DNA of 58,731 bases, from NCBI GenBank assembly GCA_021161255.1, contig JAGHAZ010000062.1, forward strand, positions 1-58,731, given 5' to 3'. The translations under genes were made by a program, and so were the position numbers. This DNA is from Candidatus Bathyarchaeota archaeon. Lineage in GTDB: Archaea; Thermoproteota; CALKCG01; B24. Shown piece after piece: positions 15,716 through 24,356 of this stretch. Numbering within the stretch: the stretch's first letter is position 1; each line of letters starts with the position of its first letter. The notes beneath the pieces are model-generated. The model did not search any database and was not told the DNA's origin. It worked only from the letters and a program-made list of their open reading frames with translations.

Positions 15716-16597
15716 ATGAGGAATCCGACGTTAACCGTCGTGTTCGTCATAGCGGTGACCATACTAGTTGGAGGCTACCTGATATATCAATGGTGTATGC
15801 CCAAGAGGTTGGTGGTGTCCACGACCACAAGCCTCTATGCTACTGGGCTATTGGATGCCATAGCCGACGGGTTTAAAGCCCATAACCCGAACGTGGAGGT
15901 GGTCTTCGTAGCCGTGGGCAGCGGTGAGGCCCTCAGACGAGCCGCCCAAGGAGATGCAGACCTGGTGCTCGTGCACGCTCCAAGCTTAGAGTTAACCTAC
16001 ATCCAAAAGGGGGTTATATCGAGGAGTAGAATATTCGCCTATAACTACTTCTTGATAGTAGGCCCTAAAGATGATCCCGCACGGATAGAGGGGTTAGACC
16101 CTGTAGAGGCGTTTAAGGTCATATTCAAGGCGGGGGAAGAGGGTGAAATCGAGTTCATATCGAGGGGGGACAACTCTGGAACCCATGTCAGAGAGCTCGC
16201 GTTATGGCGTAGAGCACACCTAGACCCCAAAGGCGAGCCTTGGTATGTAGAAACCGGTAGCGGTATGGCTGAGACCCTCAGGGTGGCTAACGAGAAGAGG
16301 GCGTACACGTTAACAGACGTGGGTACGTATCTAAAGCTTAAGGAGACCTTGGGGGAGCTTAAACCGTTGGTTAAGGGTGGGAGGTTGCTTCTGAATATCT
16401 ATAGCGGCTATCTGGTGGTGTCTAGCAAGGAGCCTGAGTTGGCTAGGGAGTTCCTAGAGTATCTGGTATCCGACGAGGTTCAGGCGCTAATAAAGAACTT
16501 CGGGGTAGAAGAGTATGGTGGACAGTTATTCTACCCCGTAAACTCTACATCGCTGGCCGAGCTTAAGAAGGCTTGGGCGGAGCTCGCAGAGGTGTAG
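15716..16597 (+). CDS. tupA: Tungstate ABC transporter substrate-binding protein
   Basis: An extracellular binding protein anchored by an N-terminal membrane helix (about residues 5-25). The mature part begins LVVSTTTSLYATGLLDAIADGF, the TupA signature. Oxyanion ligands are expected in STTTS, the VAVGSGEALRRAAQGDADLVLVHAP segment and SRGDNSGTHVRE, all present. The ATG at 15716 is chosen because it follows the TATA box and palindrome closely; an in-frame upstream extension would read through both. It is the first of three genes with tupB and tupC. Tungstate rather than molybdate is inferred from family resemblance. Tungsten would serve aldehyde:ferredoxin oxidoreductases or formate dehydrogenases, none of which is in the window. 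Confidence 0.88.
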   Translation: MRNPTLTVVFVIAVTILVGGYLIYQWCMPKRLVVSTTTSLYATGLLDAIADGFKAHNPNVEVVFVAVGSGEALRRAAQGDADLVLVHAPSLELTYIQKGVISRSRIFAYNYFLIVGPKDDPARIEGLDPVEAFKVIFKAGEEGEIEFISRGDNSGTHVRELALWRRAHLDPKGEPWYVETGSGMAETLRVANEKRAYTLTDVGTYLKLKETLGELKPLVKGGRLLLNIYSGYLVVSSKEPELAREFLEYLVSDEVQALIKNFGVEEYGGQLFYPVNSTSLAELKKAWAELAEV

Positions 16598-16603
16598 CCG
16601 GGT

Positions 16604-17245
16604 TTGGAGCCTACTTACGAGCTTCTCACGATAGTGTTGAGGTCTGTATCGGTATCTGGTTTAGCCGTGCTCCTATCTTCCACGTGGAGCATCCCGCTAG
16701 CCCTACGGTTAACCCTGACCAGCTCGAAGCTAGGTAAGATGGTCGAGGACCTGGTTAATGCTCTGACATCCATACCCACGGTGGTCTTAGGGCTTCTACT
16801 ATACATGCTACTGTCACGCTCAGGTCCCTTGGGGTTTCTAGGGCTACTCTACACGCCATACGCCATAGTGGTGGGTCAAGCCATACTCGTGACACCGCTC
16901 ATAACGTCCATAGCCCTGACAGGGCTTCTGAAGGTTAAGGATGAGGTCTGGGAGCTTTTGATATCCCTAGGAGCCGGTAGAAGACAGGTCTCCCAGGCTC
17001 TTGTGAGGGAGGGGTTGCACCAGATCTTAAGCTCGATACTCTTAGGGTTCAACAGAGCCTTAGGCGAGCTCGGCGTCGCCTTGACGGTGGGTGGAAACGT
17101 TAGAGGGTTAACTAGGGTTATGACCACCGCTATAGCGTTGGAGGTTTCACGCGGAGAGTACGAGTTAGCCGTATCCTTAGGTCTCATACTTTTAACCGTG
17201 TCGTTAGCGTTGACCCTAGCCGTCAGAAGGCTGGGTGTGAGATGA
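16604..17245 (+). CDS. tupB: Tungstate ABC transporter permease
   Basis: A 213-aa inner-membrane permease with about five transmembrane segments. The cytoplasmic coupling region EVWELLISLGAGRRQVSQALVREGLHQILSSILLGFNRALGELG holds the EAA motif that docks to the ATPase. The TTG start lies 6 nt after tupA, and its end overlaps the tupC start by 4 nt (ATGA), so translation is probably coupled. Confidence 0.88.
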   Translation: MEPTYELLTIVLRSVSVSGLAVLLSSTWSIPLALRLTLTSSKLGKMVEDLVNALTSIPTVVLGLLLYMLLSRSGPLGFLGLLYTPYAIVVGQAILVTPLITSIALTGLLKVKDEVWELLISLGAGRRQVSQALVREGLHQILSSILLGFNRALGELGVALTVGGNVRGLTRVMTTAIALEVSRGEYELAVSLGLILLTVSLALTLAVRRLGVR

Positions 17246-17916
17246 TAGAGCTTAAGGACGTGTGGGTTAAGTACCCCGACGGGGTCTACGGGCTTAGAGG
17301 AGTAGACCTGAAGTTTGAAGGCGTTTTCCTAGCGGTCTTAGGGCCTAACGGCTCCGGTAAGACTACGATGTTAAAGGTTATGGCGTGTATACTGAAGCCT
17401 ACTAGGGGCTCTGTATTTATCAGGGGGGTAGACCCCTGGGCTCTCCCCGAGGATAAACTGCTGGAGCTCAGGAGAAGGCACATATACGTTCAGGAGAAGC
17501 CTAAGATGCTTAAAGGAGATGTCCTCTACAACGTTGCCTATCCGCTGAGGCTCAGGGGAGTAAGCCGGGATGAAAGCCGTAGGAGGGCTCTGGAGGCTCT
17601 AGAGGAGCTTAGGATAAGTAGGCTAGCTGAATTCGATGCTAAGAGGCTCTCGGCGGGTCAAGCTAGGCTGGTCTCCATAGCTAGGGCGATCGCCGTAAAC
17701 CCCGAGGTGATACTCTTTGATGAACCCACGGCATACTTGGACCGTGACAACAGACGGCTGGTCCTGGGGTTGCTTAAGAGGCTTAAGGATAGGGGGGTTG
17801 GGTTGGTCGTCGCGAGCCACGTAGGCGAAGTAGCCGAGATAGCCGACGAAGCTATAACCCTTGAGCAGGGGAAGATAACGGGAAGAAGCCGTCGTAAAGG
17901 CGGTTCGGAAAATTAG
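17242..17916 (+). CDS. tupC: Tungstate ABC transporter ATPase
   Basis: A 224-aa ABC ATPase powering TupAB. Walker A is GPNGSGKTT, the signature motif is [14 protein letters not shown] (LSAGQ instead of LSGGQ), Walker B is [10 protein letters not shown] and the switch His is in VVASHVGE. The start overlaps tupB by 4 nt, and the stop overlaps the 3' end of rps10 on the other strand by 4 nt. Confidence 0.92.
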   Translation: MIELKDVWVKYPDGVYGLRGVDLKFEGVFLAVLGPNGSGKTTMLKVMACILKPTRGSVFIRGVDPWALPEDKLLELRRRHIYVQEKPKMLKGDVLYNVAYPLRLRGVSRDESRRRALEALEELRISRLAEFDAKRLSAGQARLVSIARAIAVNPEVILFDEPTAYLDRDNRRLVLGLLKRLKDRGVGLVVASHVGEVAEIADEAITLEQGKITGRSRRKGGSEN

Positions 17917-18221
17917 GATATACGTACCTCTATGTAGACCTCGTCAGGTATCCTAACCCTCATGAGCCTTCTCACAAACCTCTCGTCAGCCGTCACGTAG
18001 ATAAGCCTCTTATGGATTCTCATGGTCCACCTATCGAACGTGTCGCTGCCCTCACCGCATGGGGTTTTACGGGTGACTATCTTAAGCTTCTTAGTAGGCA
18101 GCGGTATGGGGCCGGATATCTTAACGCCTGTCTTCTCGGCTATACCCCTGATCTCGTTGCAGACCTCCTCAAGCTTACGTAGGTCTGTGGAAGCCAGTTT
18201 TATCCTAGCCTTCTGGACCAT
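17913..18221 (-). CDS. rps10: 30S ribosomal protein uS10
   Basis: A 102-aa small-subunit protein. [59 protein letters not shown] and the C-terminal [12 protein letters not shown] are diagnostic of archaeal S10. It normally sits beside the EF-1alpha gene; here it stands alone between tupC and an alcohol dehydrogenase, so EF-1alpha lies elsewhere. Confidence 0.96.
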   Translation of the reverse strand: MVQKARIKLASTDLRKLEEVCNEIRGIAEKTGVKISGPIPLPTKKLKIVTRKTPCGEGSDTFDRWTMRIHKRLIYVTADERFVRRLMRVRIPDEVYIEVRIS

Positions 18222-18252
18222 AGCGGCTCAGCATCTAGACTGAGATGTACGT

Positions 18253-18262
18253 CTAATATATA
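18253..18262 (-). promoter_or_regulatory. TATA box of rps10
   Basis: On the minus strand TATATATTAG lies about 32-41 nt upstream of the ATG at 18221, giving a short leader. Confidence 0.55.
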
Positions 18263-18311
18263 ACGGTTTCTGAGCCAAGACATCGGTTTTAGGCTTTAGA
18301 AAGACCTCTCC

Positions 18312-19454
18312 CTAGATGATTTCCATGAACAACGAGCGTACATCGTCTTCGGTAAGCTCTCTAGGGTTGTTCTCTATGTTACGTCGGTAGGATAGGGTCT
18401 CCTTAACGAAGACCTCTACCTCAGACCTATCTACGCCTAGCTCTCCAAGCCTTCTAGGGACACCTAGCCTATCCTCAAGCCTGGCTAGAGACTCCTCGAT
18501 AAGCCTCGCAGCGACCTCGATGCTTTCATATTCCAACCCCAGGTAATCTGCCAACCTAGCGACCTTATCCGGTATGACAGGTGCGTTAAGCCTCACAGCC
18601 ACGGGTAGAAACACCGCGTTCGAGAGGCCGTGGTGTACATCGTGGTACGTCGTCAAGTAGTAGCCCATCGCGTGAACCACGGTCGTCCCGGCTTGGTTTA
18701 TCGCAAGACCCGCCAGGAGGCTTGCGTAGTGGAGAACGTCCCTCGCCTCGATGTCCTGAGCGGCTTTCTCAAGGTCCCTCAGTAGAATCTTCATGCTTTC
18801 GAGGGCGAAGAGGTCTGATATCGGCTGGCTGGCCTTAGACCAGTAGGCCTCGATGGCGTGGGAGAAGGCGTCTAAAGCCGTATAGACGGTTAGGTCTCTA
18901 GGTAGATGCTTCAAGACCTCCGGGTCTAGTATGGCGACTTTGGGGATGAGCGGACCCCCGGCGACGACGGTTTTCCTCTTAGCCCCCACGTCGGTGAGCA
19001 CCGAGAACTTGGTGACCTCGCTTCCGGTTCCGCAGGTAGTGGGTATCGCCACTATGGGAAGCACAGGCTCCTCGACGACGTAGGGGTATACGTAGTCCTT
19101 CGCACGTCCACCTTGAACGCAGAGCAGGGCTATGGCCTTAGCGGCGTCTAAAGCGCTTCCGCCGCCGAAGCCGACCACCACATCGACGCCTGTCTTCCTC
19201 GCGGTCGAAGCCCCCTCTTCAACTGTCTCGAAAGATGGATTAGGTTCAACCCTATCGAACAACGCCACCTCTACACCGGACTCCTCCATGAGGGAGGTCA
19301 GCCTATCTATATACCCGTACCTTCTAGCAAACCTTCTACCGGTTACGAGGAGCGCTTTACCTCCGAGACGCTTAACCTGCTCCCCCAGCTCCTGAAGGCT
19401 ACCTCTACCGAACAGTATCTTGGTCGGGCTGTGGAACGTGAAGCTTAAACCCAT
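18312..19454 (-). CDS. Iron-containing alcohol dehydrogenase
   Basis: A 380-aa group III alcohol dehydrogenase. The N-terminal Rossmann-like domain has the GFGGGSALDAAKAIA dinucleotide motif, and FHSPTKILFGRGSLQELGE is the family's opening pattern. Iron ligands are expected from DAFSHAIEAY, AMGYYL and the HHGLSNAVFLP segment; all are present. It probably oxidises a primary alcohol or reduces an aldehyde with NAD(P); substrate is unknown. It has its own start with no neighbour on the same strand within 80 nt. Confidence 0.9.
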   Translation of the reverse strand: MGLSFTFHSPTKILFGRGSLQELGEQVKRLGGKALLVTGRRFARRYGYIDRLTSLMEESGVEVALFDRVEPNPSFETVEEGASTARKTGVDVVVGFGGGSALDAAKAIALLCVQGGRAKDYVYPYVVEEPVLPIVAIPTTCGTGSEVTKFSVLTDVGAKRKTVVAGGPLIPKVAILDPEVLKHLPRDLTVYTALDAFSHAIEAYWSKASQPISDLFALESMKILLRDLEKAAQDIEARDVLHYASLLAGLAINQAGTTVVHAMGYYLTTYHDVHHGLSNAVFLPVAVRLNAPVIPDKVARLADYLGLEYESIEVAARLIEESLARLEDRLGVPRRLGELGVDRSEVEVFVKETLSYRRNIENNPRELTEDDVRSLFMEII

Positions 19455-19549
19455 GTACTAGAAATCTCAAGGAGCCTGGGTTTAAGCTTTTACCCGGAAA
19501 CCTCAACTATTTATCGAAAACCGTGTGAATTTATCTATGTGGTCTACCT

Positions 19550-20104
19550 GTGAGACGGCTGAGGAGGCATATCGGTTTCCTGAAGGAAATGGATGAGGTC
19601 CGGTTTAAACGTTGGCTTGATAGGAACGCCCAAGAGTTTCTAACGGAGGTCGGCGTCGACAACGGTAAGGCTGTCCTCGATTTCGGATGCGGCTCCGGGA
19701 CTTATACGATCCCCGCCGCTAGGCTCGTCGGCGATGAGGGAAAAGTCTACGCTCTAGACGTGCGTAAAAAAGCGCTGGACGAGGTGGAGGCTAAGGCCAA
19801 AAAAGACGGCTTAAAGAACATAGTAAGGCTTGAAACCTCAGGTGGGGTGGGGATTCCGCTGAGGGGTGAAACGGTCGACCTGATCCTCCTGATAGACGTT
19901 CTCCACGAGATAGACGACCGGGAGAGATTGTTCGAGGAGGCCTACAGGGTCTTAAAGCCAGGTGGAGCGTTGATAGTATACCCCATGCACTTAGCCAGGG
20001 AGATGGGAAGGATCGAAAAGCTAGCCGCCGCCAGGGGGTTCAGTCTCGAAGACCGGAAGTTTCAAGGACGTATCCTAGTGTTTAGGAAGCCTAGAGACGT
20101 TTAA
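19550..20104 (+). CDS. Class I SAM-dependent methyltransferase
   Basis: A 184-aa methyltransferase. Motif I is VLDFGCGSGTYTIPAAR, motif II is KVYALDVRKKALDEV, and VDLILLIDVLHEI is the post-motif catalytic strand, followed by RVLKPGGALIVYP. It matches the small UbiE/MraW-like soluble methyltransferases. Substrate is unknown. GTG start at 19550. Its 3' end overlaps the convergent primase-like gene by 14 nt. Confidence 0.85.
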   Translation: MRRLRRHIGFLKEMDEVRFKRWLDRNAQEFLTEVGVDNGKAVLDFGCGSGTYTIPAARLVGDEGKVYALDVRKKALDEVEAKAKKDGLKNIVRLETSGGVGIPLRGETVDLILLIDVLHEIDDRERLFEEAYRVLKPGGALIVYPMHLAREMGRIEKLAAARGFSLEDRKFQGRILVFRKPRDV

Positions 20105-20960
20105 GCCTTCTGACGGTGTCGAGTATCTGTTTATCGAGCGGCGGATGCTTCCTCACCCTACGCCGTCTAACCGGATATGGGCCTACGACCGTGAAGGCCT
20201 TCTCCGCAATCTCGTCAAGCTCTCCCTCTCTAAAACCCCTCCAACCCCTATAGTGTCTGTATTCCCCGGGTCTAGTCCATTCTAGGCTGAAGCTCCCGAG
20301 CTTAGACGGGTCTATGCAGACGCATACCACGTCGAGCCTCCTGTGAAGGCTTAAGGGGCATGTGAAAACCCTCTGCGGGTCCATCAGGTTTTCGACCTTG
20401 AGGCTTGGACACCTCTCCGCAAGCTCGGCTAAGACCGGGGCGGTCTTGAGGATGACATACTCGACGACCGCGTAAGCCAAGTCGAAAGGGCTAAGCCTCG
20501 AAGCCAGGTCTCTGGACAACGACTTCTCGTTGACGTGGACATGACATCCCCTACCAGACCACTTAACGTAGACTGAGCGTTTAACCCCCATGTCTCTCAG
20601 GAAACCCACTATGGTCTCGGCGGCCTCTAGGGTCGTCTCCCAACGCTCTAGGTCGTTGTCGATATCCCAGGAAGGCGTGCACATGAAGACGTTCGAAGAA
20701 TCGTACAGGTCCTCCCTACAGACGAGTCTACGGTAAACCTTCGCAGAGGCATAGACCGTTCTGAGGCTGTTACCCTTAAACGCCGTTATAAACCTCCAAT
20801 CGTCTGGTGTATTCAGGGTCAAGGGTTTACGGCCGACGTACCTCCGGAAGACGCCGTCGGAGTAGTATGCGGCGACCCACCTACCACGGGCATACTCTAA
20901 GATCTCCTCGACGACCTCAGGGTTGAAATAATGCTTAGAGACTTGGCTCAAGCTCGTCAA
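20091..20960 (-). CDS. Archaeo-eukaryotic primase-like protein
   Basis: A 289-aa protein with the three catalytic motifs of the AEP superfamily in order: SWDIDND (D-x-D metal site) near residue 99, KWSGRGCHVHV (the sGxGxHvhv motif) near 134, and TCPLSLHRRLDVVCVCID (R/S-L-H-x-K/R motif) near 220. It lacks the zinc-stem insertion and full length of replicative PriS (about 330-350 aa), so it is probably a PriS paralogue or repair primase-polymerase. The N-terminus (YFNPEVVEEILEYARGRWVAAYY) does not match PriS closely. Whether it has polymerase activity is unknown. Confidence 0.7.
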   Translation of the reverse strand: MTSLSQVSKHYFNPEVVEEILEYARGRWVAAYYSDGVFRRYVGRKPLTLNTPDDWRFITAFKGNSLRTVYASAKVYRRLVCREDLYDSSNVFMCTPSWDIDNDLERWETTLEAAETIVGFLRDMGVKRSVYVKWSGRGCHVHVNEKSLSRDLASRLSPFDLAYAVVEYVILKTAPVLAELAERCPSLKVENLMDPQRVFTCPLSLHRRLDVVCVCIDPSKLGSFSLEWTRPGEYRHYRGWRGFREGELDEIAEKAFTVVGPYPVRRRRVRKHPPLDKQILDTVRRLKRL

Positions 20961-21134
20961 TAGGATGAAGACCCCGAACCATTTATCTCCGTTTATGACA
21001 GACGTAGGTAAAATCCATGATGAAGACCGTGAAAAATTACACAGTTAGGGAACGCATCGTCAGCGGCGTATTCTCCCTGTTAAGCTAACCCTTATTACAT
21101 GGTCCCGATAGCGAATCTATGTAGGAGATATCTT

Positions 21135-21539
21135 ATGGAAAAAGGTGGACGGGTCAGGGAGGAGGTTAAATGGTGGGTCGAAGTGGCTAGGAAGAACCTA
21201 GAGAGGGCTGAGGCGTCTGTCGAAAGAGGCGACTTCGAGGCCGCCGTCTTCTGGTCTCAGCAGACGGTTGAGTTCATGCTTAAAGCCCTAGTCCTCTTCA
21301 AAGGGATGTTGCCTCCTAAAACGCATAACCTGGTCGAGCTTTACGGGCTTGTAAGGGATCTAGTCGGCGATGTAGCGGAGGAGCTGCTCAGCGAGCTAAC
21401 CCCGTACTACTCGATATCTAGATACCCGGACATATTCCCCGGGGTTCCTGTCGTCCACAGGAACACAGCCCTGAGGTTTCTGAGGTTTTCCAGGGAGCTG
21501 TTTAGAAAAGCCTGCGAGGTGATGGGAGTTAAAGTATGA
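21135..21539 (+). CDS. HEPN-domain protein (putative toxin)
   Basis: A 134-aa all-helical HEPN protein. VKWWVEVARKNLERAEASVERGDFEAAVFWSQQTVEFMLKALVL is the family's first two helices, and PPKTHNLVELYGLV carries the conserved His. It starts at ATG 21135 with AGGAG 7 nt upstream; 21099 would add 12 residues. It pairs with the MNT gene 7 nt downstream. In characterised pairs HEPN is an RNase-like toxin and MNT an antitoxin that adenylylates it. Confidence 0.85.
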   Translation: MEKGGRVREEVKWWVEVARKNLERAEASVERGDFEAAVFWSQQTVEFMLKALVLFKGMLPPKTHNLVELYGLVRDLVGDVAEELLSELTPYYSISRYPDIFPGVPVVHRNTALRFLRFSRELFRKACEVMGVKV

Positions 21540-21546
21540 CGATATC

Positions 21547-21846
21547 TTGGAGGAGGTGAAACGTTACCTAGGCAGGTTAAGTAAGAGAGTTGAGGTTAAG
21601 GAAGCTTATCTCTTCGGCTCCACGGCCAGAGGGGACAGACTAATGTCGAGCGACGTAGACCTATTGATAGTATCCCCATCTGTGGAGAACATGAGGCCTG
21701 ACGAGAGGATAAGGCTGGTGCACACGGCTTGGAAATATAGGCTGCCGGCTGACATATTCATCCTAACTCCAGCCGAGTTCGAGTATCTGAGAGATAAAAG
21801 CGTAGTCCTCAGAGATGCGTCCAAATATTGGGTTAAGATCCTGTAA
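21547..21846 (+). CDS. MNT-type nucleotidyltransferase (antitoxin partner)
   Basis: A 99-aa minimal nucleotidyltransferase with the motif FGSTARGDRLMSSDVDLLIV (GS-x10-D-x-D) and a third acidic residue in LPADIFIL. It follows the HEPN gene by 7 nt. The TTG at 21547 is the only plausible start in this frame before the conserved core. Confidence 0.88.
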   Translation: MEEVKRYLGRLSKRVEVKEAYLFGSTARGDRLMSSDVDLLIVSPSVENMRPDERIRLVHTAWKYRLPADIFILTPAEFEYLRDKSVVLRDASKYWVKIL

Positions 21847-21949
21847 GCCGTTGACGAGGAATTTTCCCTACAGGCTTGTTCTCCCTCGTGAGCCTTAAGA
21901 CCCAAACATTATATCTGGTCTTCGAGGATAAAGTGGTCGGTGGCTTACC

Positions 21950-23326
21950 TTGGGTAGCGGTCTTAACTGCATCCTTATAGTGGTCGATACTTTGAGGGCT
22001 GACCACCTAGGTTGCTACGGATATTTCAGGGATACGAGTCCGAACATCGACCGGTTGGCTAAGGAGGGTGTCCTGTTCAAAGATGCCCATGCGACGGCTA
22101 TAGCGACCGGGCCGGGCTTCACCTCGATACTGACGGGTCTATCGCCCATTCACCACCGCTTCTACCTGACGCCTTGGAACATACCTAACCTGATAGACTT
22201 CGACGACGCTATCCCAACCCTCCCGGAGCTTATACAAGACCTCATAGGAGGCTATACGACGGCGGCGTTCGATAACCTGATGAACTTCGCGTCTCACATG
22301 GACCAGTTCGTCAGAGGCTTCGAGTTTTACATAAACGTGACGCGTACCTCGAAGCCCGTACACCACCACCTCCGGGGAGACCAGGTCAACAGGAGGCTTA
22401 TACCATGGCTTAGAAACCATAGAGACGAGAGGTTCTTCCTCTTCGTACACTACTGGGACCCGCATACACCCTACAACCAGCCTGAGGAGTTTAGAAGCAT
22501 ATTCCACCATGAGCCTGGTAGGCTCGACGACCTCGAGGTGAAGACCGCTCCGGCTGGGTACCGGTACGTGCCTGGGTGGGGTAGGGTCGGGGAGCTGTGG
22601 GAGCCGAGACCGGAGGAGGGGAAGCCTACGATAGACCTATACGACGGAGAGATAAGGTTCGTAGATTCGCTGATAGGCGAGGTCGTGGAAACGCTCGAGA
22701 CGCTGGGTTTAGCCGACGAGACGGTGGTCGTCCTAACTTCCGACCATGGAGAGCAGCTTGGCCAGCACGGCATGTACGGACACGCCGGTCTACACGAGTC
22801 TGTAACCTACATACCGTTGATAATGTGGGGTCCAAGTGTTCTACCTCAGGGTAAGGTGGTCGAAGGATACGTCCAGCAGGCAGACTTAGCTCCCACTATC
22901 CTAAGCCTTCTAGGTCTTCCGGAGGATGAGATGCCTAAGTTCGACGGTGAGAACCTGCTACCGGTCGTCGAGGGCGAGAGGGAGGTTAGACGAGAGGCTT
23001 TCATCGAAGACCACGAGTACAGAGCCGTGTTAAGCGGAGAGTGGAAGTACATACTAGACTTCTTTAGCCTAAGGGGAGAGCTGTACAACATAAGAGAAGA
23101 TCCTATGGAGATCTTGAACCTAGTCGAGGAGAAGAAAGACCTAGCAGAGTCTATGAGGGATAAACTGATAAAATGGGTCGAGGCGAACCTCGGAGGAGAC
23201 CTTGACCCCATATGGATTCAACATGCCCGGTGGAAGACGCTGTGGGCTCAGAAGCTTGGCTACAGGTTTGAATATCTGAAGCCTAAGCCGACTTTGATCA
23301 AGAACCTGGAGCCGAGCCGCGTGTAA
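21950..23326 (+). CDS. Sulfatase-fold hydrolase with Thr in the nucleophile position
   Basis: A 458-aa member of the alkaline phosphatase/sulfatase superfamily. Metal-binding segments are ILIVVDTLRADHLGCYGY at the N-terminus and VVLTSDHGEQLGQHGMYGH in the second half; HYWDPHTPY lies between. The position of the sulfatase C/S-x-P-x-R motif reads TGPGF (Thr53), so the residue converted to formylglycine and the following Arg are both absent. A Thr nucleophile is found in phosphodiesterases and phosphatases of this superfamily, so a phospho-ester substrate is more likely than a sulfate ester. TTG start at 21950; ATTATATC near 21910 may be the promoter. Confidence 0.78.
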   Translation: MGSGLNCILIVVDTLRADHLGCYGYFRDTSPNIDRLAKEGVLFKDAHATAIATGPGFTSILTGLSPIHHRFYLTPWNIPNLIDFDDAIPTLPELIQDLIGGYTTAAFDNLMNFASHMDQFVRGFEFYINVTRTSKPVHHHLRGDQVNRRLIPWLRNHRDERFFLFVHYWDPHTPYNQPEEFRSIFHHEPGRLDDLEVKTAPAGYRYVPGWGRVGELWEPRPEEGKPTIDLYDGEIRFVDSLIGEVVETLETLGLADETVVVLTSDHGEQLGQHGMYGHAGLHESVTYIPLIMWGPSVLPQGKVVEGYVQQADLAPTILSLLGLPEDEMPKFDGENLLPVVEGEREVRREAFIEDHEYRAVLSGEWKYILDFFSLRGELYNIREDPMEILNLVEEKKDLAESMRDKLIKWVEANLGGDLDPIWIQHARWKTLWAQKLGYRFEYLKPKPTLIKNLEPSRV

Positions 23327-23341
23327 CGGCGTCGCGGGTCT

Positions 23342-24178
23342 TCAAGGTATTTCGCTTTCCTTCATTCTCTTGGCTTTCATCATCTTTTCCATAACCTCTC
23401 TAGGTAGGGTTACATCCTCCTTCCTCTCGGCTACCGGTCTTAACACGACGAGGCCTTTACCGTCGACTATCTCGATCTCGTGCAGATACAAACTGTGAGG
23501 CGTCTGCCTCATCTTCTCGACTAGGATATACCTTCTTAATACCCCGCCTCTTACGCTTCTCCTAAACCTTATTATCCCGTCGGCCACATGCTCTATACCC
23601 CATCCAAAGCTCTCCGAAGTCGTGACCGCGTACTGGGAGGTGGCCAGTATGGTGAAGTCCCACCTCGACAAGACCTTCTTTATGTAGTAGCTGTACCTCC
23701 TAGCCATAGCCGGCTTATCGAGCCAGAAGGCCGACATCGAGTCTATGACAAGCCTAGCCCTACCATAGCCGAGCATACGTTTAGCCTCTACTACCTTGTT
23801 CACGAGCTCCTCGACATCCAACGTGCGGAGAGACCACTTATCCTCCGTGGACATCAAGGCGTCCATAACGACGAGGCTTTTCCTATCGATGGCGGTCTTA
23901 AAGTCTATGCCGAACTGGGCGGCCTGCCTGATTATCGAGTCCCTAGCCTCCTCGGTGGTTACGTAGATGCATTTATCCCCTACCTTAACCCCCTGGGCTA
24001 TGAAGTGTATGCACAGTATCGTCTTACCTGTGCCAGGCTCTCCCGTAACGGCGACCAGGAAACCCCTGGGTATCCCGCCGGCGAGTATCCTATCTAACTC
24101 GATGATGCCGGTCGAGAGCCTCTCGATGTAGCTTAGGCTTGAAAAATCCCGGGTAGGCATCCTCCAAGTAAATTGCAC
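23342..24178 (-). CDS. KaiC-like RecA-superfamily ATPase
   Basis: A 278-aa single-domain KaiC-type ATPase. Walker A is TGEPGTGKT, the first catalytic region is IYVTTEEARDSI and Walker B is ARLVIDSM. The N-terminal ERLSTGIIELDRILAGGIPRGFLVAVTG is the KaiC/RadA-like lead-in. It is not RadA, because it lacks the N-terminal helix-hairpin-helix and the PRT strand-exchange motifs. Such proteins are numerous in archaea, with proposed roles in signalling or motility regulation. The ATG at 24160 is an alternative start. Convergent with the sulfatase-fold gene. Confidence 0.85.
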   Translation of the reverse strand: MQFTWRMPTRDFSSLSYIERLSTGIIELDRILAGGIPRGFLVAVTGEPGTGKTILCIHFIAQGVKVGDKCIYVTTEEARDSIIRQAAQFGIDFKTAIDRKSLVVMDALMSTEDKWSLRTLDVEELVNKVVEAKRMLGYGRARLVIDSMSAFWLDKPAMARRYSYYIKKVLSRWDFTILATSQYAVTTSESFGWGIEHVADGIIRFRRSVRGGVLRRYILVEKMRQTPHSLYLHEIEIVDGKGLVVLRPVAERKEDVTLPREVMEKMMKAKRMKESEIP

Positions 24179-24356
24179 GTGAGCCGCTTTAAAAACGCGT
24201 CTAAGGCGAATCTATCAAAAACGCATCCTGTCCCATGCCTTCATAGACGTGTTTGAACGCTACGTGTAAAGGATGGCCGGTGGTAGTGGTCGAAGTAGAG
24301 GGGTTCTGCTATTAAAGTTTAAGAGCCTGGTTTATCCTCTCCTCTATGGGTAAATT

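Noticed and set aside
17242-17916. Molybdate (ModC) rather than tungstate assignment
   Set aside because: The ATPase alone cannot discriminate, but the binding protein has the TupA signature STTTSLYATGLLD, so Tup was preferred.
22597-22854. Long antisense and alternate-frame ORFs in the sulfatase-fold gene
   Set aside because: They lie wholly within a well-conserved gene and show no family features.
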